DNA from: Dehalococcoidales bacterium
GTDB lineage: Bacteria > Chloroflexota > Dehalococcoidia > Dehalococcoidales > UBA5760
Direction of reading: 5' to 3'
Assembly: GCA_018399795.1 (NCBI GenBank)
Contig: JAGYOC010000209.1
Span: 1-5,638 of the forward strand
DNA: 5,638 bases
Made by a program: the position numbers and the translations under genes. Below, piece by piece: positions 1-4,476 of this stretch; position 1 is the stretch's first letter, and every line of letters starts with the position of its first letter. The notes below the pieces were generated by a model, which did not search any database, was not told the origin of the DNA, and saw only the letters and a program-made list of their open reading frames with translations.

Positions 1-5
1 CGGTC

Positions 6-27
6 TACTGTAGCGAGTGCTACAGTA
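6..27. repeat. Perfect 9-bp inverted repeat (hairpin) upstream of rpsU
   Basis: TACTGTAGC (6-14) and GCTACAGTA (19-27) are perfect reverse complements separated by the four bases GAGT. The hairpin lies about 100 bases before the rpsU start codon. It is followed by AAAATTAAA rather than a T run. On the opposite strand it is followed by GACCG. It therefore lacks the U-tract of an intrinsic terminator in either direction. It could be an operator for a dimeric regulator, a structured element at the end of an upstream transcript, or part of an rpsU leader. The sequence alone does not decide between these. Confidence 0.6.
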
Positions 28-30
28 AAA

Positions 31-58
31 TTAAACAGAGGGGATAAATAGATAATAT
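31..58 (+). promoter_or_regulatory. Weak candidate promoter for rpsU
   Basis: The A/T-rich stretch before rpsU contains TAATAT at 53-58 as a possible -10 element and TTAAAC at 31-36 as a poor -35 match, with a 16-base spacer. A start near base 65 would leave a leader of about 60 bases. The -35 match is weak, and transcription may instead come from further upstream, outside the window. This is an inference only. Confidence 0.25.
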
Positions 59-119
59 TTCGGCCCGCTATCCTGTAACAACGTGGCAATGTCAGTGTTG
101 TTTGTGCTGGTCGGATTTT

Positions 120-123
120 GGAG
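120..123 (+). promoter_or_regulatory. Ribosome binding site of rpsU
   Basis: GGAG sits four bases before ATG 128. The in-frame upstream GTG at 83 has no comparable purine-rich site, which supports the shorter protein. Confidence 0.7.
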
Positions 124-127
124 TGTT

Positions 128-319
128 ATGCCGTTAGAAGTTACAGTACGTGAAGGCGAAAGCCAGGATTCCCTGCTCAGGCGATTCCAGAGAGCCGTGC
201 AGATGGGGGGGATTCTTCGCGAGGCGAAGTCCCACCGCTATTTCCTCTCCAAGAGGGATGCTGCTCGGCTGAAGGCAAAGAAGAATGCCAAGCGAAGAAG
301 AAGCGGCAGGGTTAAATAA
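128..319 (+). CDS. rpsU: 30S ribosomal protein bS21
   Basis: The product is small ribosomal subunit protein bS21, 63 residues, which joins the 30S subunit late and helps mRNA engage it. The typical bS21 pattern is clear: a short N-terminal beta segment (MPLEVTVREGES), then a basic helix with the family signature around SLLRRFQRAVQ (residues 15-25), GILREAKSHRYF (28-39), and a Lys/Arg-rich tail (AKKNAKRRRSGRVK). I chose ATG 128 because the family begins at this methionine and GGAG (120-123) lies four bases upstream. An in-frame GTG at 83 would add 15 hydrophobic residues not found in bS21. Stop TAA is at 317-319. A run of seven G (205-211) lies inside the gene and encodes Gly-Gly after Met; the frame is intact. 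No neighbouring gene shares its strand until rpsO. It converges with lgt and probably ends at the hairpin at 430-455. Confidence 0.95.
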   Translation: MPLEVTVREGESQDSLLRRFQRAVQMGGILREAKSHRYFLSKRDAARLKAKKNAKRRRSGRVK

Positions 320-429
320 TATCGGCCATTCGCGGCCTATTCCCGTGTATTTTACCGCACTGACCTGCACATAAGCGGGGTTAGAATCAGCGGAACGGAT
401 AAAATTCCATCGTTATGTCCACTCAAATG

Positions 430-457
430 AAGAGGCGCCTTTCGGGGCGCCTCTTTT
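430..457. terminator. Bidirectional intrinsic terminator between rpsU and lgt
   Basis: AAGAGGCGCC (430-439) pairs perfectly with GGCGCCTCTT (446-455). The loop region TTTCGG can close further as a T-G pair over a TTCG tetraloop, a very stable cap. On the plus strand the stem runs into TTTTC (454-458), giving a U-tract for rpsU. On the minus strand it continues into TCTTCATTT, a weaker U-tract, 13 bases past the lgt stop codon. Its position between convergent genes fits a shared terminator. Confidence 0.88.
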
Positions 458-467
458 CATAGTTCAG

Positions 468-1283
468 TTAAACAGACTGGTTCAATTCGTCAACGTATCG
501 TTTGCGGCGGTAGAGATAAATGAAGAGGCTCCCCGCCAGAACCACGATCGAGATTATTTGAGCCTGGCTCAGCCCGAAGGCAAAGTAGGCATCGGCGTAA
601 CGCCAGAACCCAACCCCAATTCTCCAGGCAGAATACATTATCAGATAGACCAGGAAAACCGAGCCGGGCGGTTTGAGCCGACCCACCAGCTTGAGCAGGA
701 TACCGAAAGCGGCGAGGGCAAATATTATCTCGTAAACCTGGGTCGGATGAACTGGTATATTGAGCGGAGCGTAACTATTGGGATGGGTATACACCACGCT
801 CCAGGGTAACCATTCCGCAGCCTGATTTCCGTAGCAGCAGCCATTTATGGTACAGCCTATCCTGCCAATAGCCTGAGCCAGTATAATACCCGGAGCGATA
901 AAATCGGTAACGGCAAAAAAGTCGCGGATTGCTTCCCTGCCCCGGTTGCTGAATCGTATATAGAGCCATATACCCAGGGTAGCACCGATGATGCCCCCGT
1001 ATATCGCAAGCCCTCCACCGCTGAATATCTCCGCCGGGTGCTCCACATAGTAGTGCCAGCTTTCCCAGACGTGGACCAGCTTGGCACCGCCTATACCGCA
1101 TGCAATGCCAACCGGCGCCAGCATGATATCTGGGGGAGCGGCAAGAGTATCCTTTATCTTCGTAACGTGACGGTATGCCCAGAGTACCACTACGGCAACC
1201 GCTATGGAAACGATAACGCCGTACCACCTGACTTCATGGGTGCCTATGGTAAAGGCAACCGGGTCGACACCGATTTCTATCAT
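468..1283 (-). CDS. lgt: Prolipoprotein diacylglyceryl transferase
   Basis: Lgt is an inner-membrane enzyme that moves a diacylglyceryl group from phosphatidylglycerol to the lipobox cysteine of prolipoproteins, the first step of lipoprotein maturation. The 271-residue product has the usual length and about seven hydrophobic segments (near residues 22-36, 53-68, 88-109, 122-140, 184-200, 208-220, 241-258). Recognisable motifs are RWYG (19-22, with the conserved Tyr21), GGGLAIYGGIIG (89-100), the signature AIGRIGCTINGCCYG (138-152), HPTQVYE (179-185) and the C-terminal WRIGVGFWR (220-228). The arginines matching E. coli R143 and R239 are present (R141, R221). Several other positions differ: Tyr where E. 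coli has H103, Cys for N146 and E151, and Gly225 where E. coli has E243. The Cys-Cys-Tyr-Gly form is, from memory, common in Lgt of other phyla. ATG 1283 is preceded by a weak AGG two bases away. It lies 30 bases after the helicase stop and is the last gene of the minus-strand cluster. Confidence 0.95.
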   Translation of the reverse strand: MIEIGVDPVAFTIGTHEVRWYGVIVSIAVAVVVLWAYRHVTKIKDTLAAPPDIMLAPVGIACGIGGAKLVHVWESWHYYVEHPAEIFSGGGLAIYGGIIGATLGIWLYIRFSNRGREAIRDFFAVTDFIAPGIILAQAIGRIGCTINGCCYGNQAAEWLPWSVVYTHPNSYAPLNIPVHPTQVYEIIFALAAFGILLKLVGRLKPPGSVFLVYLIMYSAWRIGVGFWRYADAYFAFGLSQAQIISIVVLAGSLFIYLYRRKRYVDELNQSV

Positions 1284-1313
1284 TACCTGCTAATTCTTTC
1301 TCTATTCTGGGGG

Positions 1314-3602
1314 CTACCCCTCCGCCAGAAGTTCCTCCAGAAGCAACAGAGCGGCACGCTTATCAAGGGGTCGATTATTGTTGCCGCACTTGGGCGATTG
1401 TATACAGCCCGGACAGCCCTCCTGGCAGGGGCACTCGCTGATTGCTGTGAATGTAGTTTGCCACAGTTGGCCCATCAAGTCAAAACCCTTCTCGGCAATA
1501 CCTATACCACCGGGGTGGGCATCATAAATGAACACTTGGGCCCGGCCCGTATCGGGATGATGAAGGGTGGAAACCCCACCAATATCATTCCTGTCACAGA
1601 GGGCAAAAAGGGGCAACATCCCCACCGCAGCATGCTCGATGGCGTGCAGCCCGCCCGCAGGGTCAAGCCCCCCCTCATCCAGCCTGACCAACCCACCTGC
1701 AGGCAGGTCGAACCACAATGCCACCGTGGCAAAATTCTGCGGAGGCAAATCGAGCGGCTCCTCGCCAAGCACCTCCTCCGTGAACTGAGCCTTCTTTCTG
1801 AAGGCGACCACGGCGGTGGTGACATCCACTGTGCCCAGAAATACATTTACCCTGCCGCAGGTCCTGCTGCGCATAACCCCGGTAATATGCAGATCGGTGA
1901 TATCCTTCGACTGGGTATAGTAGGAAACCTCGGTCGGCTCGGCATAGGCGGTACGGCCGGGAAGGTCGAGCCTGGTTATCCGGTAGGACTCTCCCTGGTG
2001 GAGGTAAATGGCACCGGGATGTATCTGGAAAAAGGCCACACTCGCTTCCACCGTCTCGATAAGGGAGCCGGTACGGCCGTCGATAACGGAATAGCCTTCA
2101 CCGCCAGTAGAGCGGATATTTACCGACCCGGCAGGATACCTGACCGAAGGCGAGAGATACCACCTGCCCCGGCGTTTGCGCAGATAGCCCTTCTCCTCCA
2201 GTTCCTCCATTTCCCCACGGAGGGTATCACCGAAAAACCGCCCGTCACTCCCCGTAAGCGGCAGCTCCCAGGCGGCACAGAGCAGATGGTCGGCGAGTAT
2301 ATATGGGTTGTCCGGGTTGACCAGGGCATTTTCAAAGCTCCTGGTGAAAAAGTGCTCGGGGTGGTGCATAAGGTACTGGTCGAGGGGATTATCCATCGCA
2401 ACCAGGAAACTCATCGACTCTTTCTCACCCCTGCCGCTGCGGCCCGCCTGCTGCCAGGTGCTGGCGATGCTGCCCGGGTACCCTGTGAGCACGGTGGCCT
2501 CCAGCTCACCGATATCTATCCCCAGCTCGAGGGCATTTGTAGCCACCACACCCAGGAGTTCCCCGCTGAATAGCTGCCGTTCTATACGGCGACGGTCCTC
2601 GGGGAGATAGCCAGCGCGGTAGGGCCTGATTCTCTCAGCAAGGCCGGGGCTGGCCCGGGCCAGGCGCTTTTGCGAATAGAGGTAGACGAGCTCGGTAAGC
2701 CGCCGGGTACGGGCAAAGGCAAGGCTGCGGGTATGCTGACTCACCAGTGCGGTAAATAGCTCGGTAGCCTCGCTGTTGGCGCTGCGGCGCACGCTCTTCG
2801 CCTCATCAATCAGGGGAGGGTTCCAGAAAACGAACTCCTTCTCGCCATGCGAAGAGCCATCGCCTTCGACCAGGCTGAATTCCACCCCGACCAGCCCCGC
2901 GGCATGCTCCAGAGGATTGGCTATCGTCGCCGAGCAAAGTATGAAAGTGGGGTCAGAGCCGTAAAGGCGGCAGAGGCGGCGCAGCCGGCGCATAACACAG
3001 GCGACCTGCGAGCCGAAAACGCCCCGGTAATTGTGCGCCTCGTCTATCACCACGTATTTGAGCTGCCCGAGCAGTCGGGCCCAGTTGGCGTGGTTGGGCA
3101 ATATGCCCAGGTGGAGCATATCCGGGTTGGTCATTAATATCCGCCCCCGTTTCCTTATCGAGGCCCTCTCCGCGCGCGGCGTATCACCATCGAAGGTATC
3201 CGCCTCATCGGCCCCGATCAGGGCGGGACAGTAGAGGCCGCGCAGCTTATGAAGCTGGTCCTGCGCCAGGGCCTTGGTGGGAAACAGGTATAGAGCGCGT
3301 CCGGTACGCTTCGTGGTTATCATCTCCAGGACCGGGATGTTGTAGCACAGGGTCTTGCCGCTGGCGCTGGTAGTCGCAACCATGGTATTCTCACCCCGGC
3401 GAATTTGGTCTATGGCCTGAGCCTGGTGCGAATAGAGGGGCAACAACCCGTGCTGCTCGAGGCAATCAACAAGACTCGCCGGCAACGGGATTTCCGTCTC
3501 GCCGTAGCTTGCCTCCCGCGCCGGTATATGCTCTTTGTGGGCAATCTGGCCGTTATAGCCAGGGCGGGTGGTAATGTAATCCAGAAAGGCAGCGGTATCC
3601 AT
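1314..3602 (-). CDS. DEAH-type superfamily 2 helicase with C-terminal DUF1998 (MrfA/YprA-like)
   Basis: This is a predicted ATP-dependent DNA helicase of 762 residues, close to the length of Bacillus subtilis MrfA (YprA), a mitomycin C repair factor related to fungal Hrq1. Two RecA-like domains are complete. Motifs are a Q-motif-like LYSHQAQAI (56-64), Walker A TTSASGKT (77-84), Ia LFPTKALAQDQ (106-116), Ib TNPDML (158-163), Walker B/DEAH VIDEAH (185-190), III SAT (224-226), V TNALELGIDIG (355-365) and VI QQAGRSGRG (384-392). A winged-helix-like region follows. The DUF1998 part contains EHAAVGMLPL (656-665), IYDAHPGGIGIAEKGF (692-707) and the zinc-type cluster CPC-x3-C-x2-C-x5-C (Cys724, 726, 730, 733, 739). 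ATG 3602 follows GAGAGG with three bases between, and the N terminus (EHIPAREASYG) matches family starts. It lies between the DUF503 gene (46-base gap) and lgt (30-base gap). No MrfB-type exonuclease gene is in the window. A role in interstrand crosslink or other DNA repair is inferred from the family. Confidence 0.92.
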   Translation of the reverse strand: MDTAAFLDYITTRPGYNGQIAHKEHIPAREASYGETEIPLPASLVDCLEQHGLLPLYSHQAQAIDQIRRGENTMVATTSASGKTLCYNIPVLEMITTKRTGRALYLFPTKALAQDQLHKLRGLYCPALIGADEADTFDGDTPRAERASIRKRGRILMTNPDMLHLGILPNHANWARLLGQLKYVVIDEAHNYRGVFGSQVACVMRRLRRLCRLYGSDPTFILCSATIANPLEHAAGLVGVEFSLVEGDGSSHGEKEFVFWNPPLIDEAKSVRRSANSEATELFTALVSQHTRSLAFARTRRLTELVYLYSQKRLARASPGLAERIRPYRAGYLPEDRRRIERQLFSGELLGVVATNALELGIDIGELEATVLTGYPGSIASTWQQAGRSGRGEKESMSFLVAMDNPLDQYLMHHPEHFFTRSFENALVNPDNPYILADHLLCAAWELPLTGSDGRFFGDTLRGEMEELEEKGYLRKRRGRWYLSPSVRYPAGSVNIRSTGGEGYSVIDGRTGSLIETVEASVAFFQIHPGAIYLHQGESYRITRLDLPGRTAYAEPTEVSYYTQSKDITDLHITGVMRSRTCGRVNVFLGTVDVTTAVVAFRKKAQFTEEVLGEEPLDLPPQNFATVALWFDLPAGGLVRLDEGGLDPAGGLHAIEHAAVGMLPLFALCDRNDIGGVSTLHHPDTGRAQVFIYDAHPGGIGIAEKGFDLMGQLWQTTFTAISECPCQEGCPGCIQSPKCGNNNRPLDKRAALLLLEELLAEG

Positions 3603-3648
3603 AATCCTCTCTACACCAGAAGGTGCGCCTCACCCGGAGGGAATGCCA

Positions 3649-3939
3649 TCAAACTGAGATTAGCTCTATCTCGTAGTCAAGCATCTCCACTTCGAAACGG
3701 CTCCTGGAAATGAAGTCCACCACCCGGGAAAGGACCTCGTTGGAGTGCCGTTTGCTGTTGCTCACGCAGCAGACTCCCAGGGTGATTGACTGCCAGAGGT
3801 CGTGGTCCTCAACCTCGGCAACAGCGACATTGAAGCGGCTGCTCACCCTTCCGGTAATCGACTTGACCACCTGCCTTTTACCCTTGAGGGAGCAGTTTTC
3901 GTGAAGGCGGAAATTAATCCGGCATACTCCAACATTCAT
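3649..3939 (-). CDS. DUF503 (YlxP-like) family protein
   Basis: The product is a 96-residue protein of the DUF503/YlxP family. The family pattern is clear: MNVGVCRINFRLHENCSLKGKR in two parts (MNVGVCRINF 1-10; SLKGKRQVVKS 17-27), then RFNVAVAEVEDHDLWQ (35-50), LGVCCVSNSKRH (54-65) and a C-terminal VDFISRSRFEVEMLDYEIEL. The fold is a small alpha/beta protein. In Bacillus and other bacteria the gene (ylxP) usually sits between infB and rbfA, and a role near ribosome maturation has been proposed but is not firmly established. I chose ATG 3939 because homologues begin at this residue. A GTG at 3987 is also in frame, preceded by GGGG, and would add 16 unconserved residues. No clear Shine-Dalgarno precedes ATG 3939; a small hairpin does. 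It is first in the minus-strand cluster, 46 bases before the helicase gene. Confidence 0.9.
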   Translation of the reverse strand: MNVGVCRINFRLHENCSLKGKRQVVKSITGRVSSRFNVAVAEVEDHDLWQSITLGVCCVSNSKRHSNEVLSRVVDFISRSRFEVEMLDYEIELISV

Positions 3940-3947
3940 GACACAAT

Positions 3948-3970
3948 GAGACCCCGAAGCCGGGGGACTC
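3948..3970. repeat. Hairpin just upstream of the DUF503 start codon
   Basis: CCCCG (3952-3956) and CGGGG (3961-3965) form a perfect 5-bp stem around AAGC. GAG (3948-3950) and CTC (3968-3970) can extend it past a small internal loop. Read on the minus strand, it lies 12 bases before ATG 3939 and could affect translation initiation there. No T run follows it on either strand, so a terminator is unlikely. Confidence 0.45.
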
Positions 3971-4089
3971 TTATCAAAGATTAGCACATATACCCCGTTA
4001 CCTTCCAGCAGCAGGGTTTGGTTTTCAATAATACCTGCCAGTTTATCAAGCCAATAATAGAAAATTCGCCGGTATTCAATCTCTCAAAA

Positions 4090-4118
4090 TTTACACAGAA
4101 ACGTGGTTATGCTATAAT
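4090..4118 (+). promoter_or_regulatory. Sigma-70-type promoter of rpsO-pnp
   Basis: TTTACA (4090-4095) matches the -35 consensus at five of six positions. TATAAT (4113-4118) is a perfect -10 element. The spacer is 17 bases, and TGC directly before the -10 gives an extended -10. Transcription should begin near 4123-4126, leaving a leader of about 66 bases before the rpsO start at 4192. This promoter also argues that protein-coding sequence does not begin upstream of it in this frame. I see no equally good promoter for the divergent minus-strand operon; a TATTAT on the opposite strand near 4040 lacks a good -35. Confidence 0.85.
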
Positions 4119-4149
4119 TTTCACGTTTATAATAACAATAAATCAGAAT

Positions 4150-4185
4150 GGGGCAGATTTTTCGACTGCTTCCAGAAAAAGGGAG
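4150..4185 (+). promoter_or_regulatory. Candidate S15 autoregulatory leader (H-type pseudoknot abutting the SD)
   Basis: In the rpsO leader, GGGGCAG (4150-4156) can pair with CTGCTTC (4166-4172); the inner four pairs are Watson-Crick, followed by two G-U pairs and a G-C. The loop between them contains TTTTTC (4158-4163), perfectly complementary to GAAAAA (4175-4180) just downstream. Together these give an H-type pseudoknot ending directly against the SD GGGAG (4181-4185). A competing hairpin, CTTCC (4169-4173) with GGGAG (4181-4185), would hide the SD. S15 is known to control its own mRNA in several bacteria, in E. coli through a pseudoknot and through recognition of a G-U/G-C motif. The structure here was found by eye and no folding energy was computed, so the regulatory role is an inference. 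Confidence 0.42.
4181..4185 (+). promoter_or_regulatory. Ribosome binding site fixing the TTG start of rpsO
   Basis: GGGAG lies six bases before TTG 4192. No ATG or GTG in the rpsO frame gives a normal S15 N terminus, so this site decides the start. Confidence 0.8.
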
Positions 4186-4191
4186 TTTGGC

Positions 4192-4455
4192 TTGTACAAA
4201 GAGAAGAAAACAGAACTAATCGGTAAATACAGGCGCAGCGAGGACGACACCGGTTCCACCGAGGTTCAGGTGTCGCTGCTTACCCAGCGTATAAACGAAC
4301 TCACCCGCCACATGGCAGAAAACCGCCACGACTATCACACCCAGCGGGGTCTGCTCAAGCTGGTCGGGCAGAGGAGAAGATTACTTTCCTACCTCAGCCG
4401 GGAAAGCAAGGAACGCTACCAGCAGCTGATTGCCCAGCTCGGGCTGAGAAAATAA
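4192..4455 (+). CDS. rpsO: 30S ribosomal protein uS15
   Basis: The product is uS15, 87 residues (family about 88-89), an early-assembling 30S protein that binds 16S rRNA helices 20-22 and contributes to subunit bridges. Conserved blocks are KYRRSEDDTGSTEVQVSLL (12-30), the RINELTRH helix (33-40), DYHTQRGLLKLVGQRRRLLSYL (47-68, in two parts) and the C-terminal RYQQLIAQLGLRK. The residues matching E. coli H41, D48 and S51, which contact the rRNA G-U/G-C motif, are H40, D47 and T50, the last a mild Ser-to-Thr change. The start is TTG 4192, six bases after GGGAG. The frame stays open upstream to 4018, but that stretch contains the promoter and bears no resemblance to S15. The gene has its own strong promoter and a structured leader. 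pnp follows after 21 bases, the common rpsO-pnp arrangement. Confidence 0.96.
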   Translation: MYKEKKTELIGKYRRSEDDTGSTEVQVSLLTQRINELTRHMAENRHDYHTQRGLLKLVGQRRRLLSYLSRESKERYQQLIAQLGLRK

Positions 4456-4462
4456 GGATAAC

Positions 4463-4468
4463 AAGGGG
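4463..4468 (+). promoter_or_regulatory. Ribosome binding site fixing the TTG start of pnp
   Basis: AAGGGG ends eight bases before TTG 4477 in the short rpsO-pnp gap. There is no ATG or GTG in the pnp frame near the expected N terminus, so TTG 4477 is the best start. Confidence 0.7.
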
Positions 4469-4476
4469 ATTTTGGA

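Noticed and set aside
83..127. Upstream GTG start adding 15 hydrophobic residues to bS21
   Set aside because: bS21 proteins begin at the methionine encoded at 128, which has its own SD. The extension looks like a signal sequence only by chance.
324..336. GGCC...GGCC possible hairpin just after rpsU
   Set aside because: Only a four-base stem with no T run directly after it; the much stronger hairpin at 430-455 explains termination.
415..462. Short open frame MSTQMKRRLSGRLFS-like over the terminator
   Set aside because: Only about 15 codons, no SD, and it is made almost entirely of the terminator hairpin.
1694..1708. ACCTGC/GCAGGT inverted repeat
   Set aside because: It lies inside the helicase coding sequence, where the codons for Leu-Pro-Ala-Gly-Gly explain it; no regulatory context.
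1038..2573. A 511-codon open frame on the plus strand, antisense to lgt and the helicase gene
   Set aside because: It lies entirely opposite two well-supported genes with intact family motifs. Its translation is rich in Gly, Pro, His and Arg without any recognisable domain, as expected from a shadow frame in GC-rich coding DNA.
4018..4191. A 58-residue N-terminal extension of uS15 from an upstream open frame
   Set aside because: It contains the near-consensus promoter and the leader structure, shows no similarity to S15, and the TTG at 4192 with its SD gives the normal family length.
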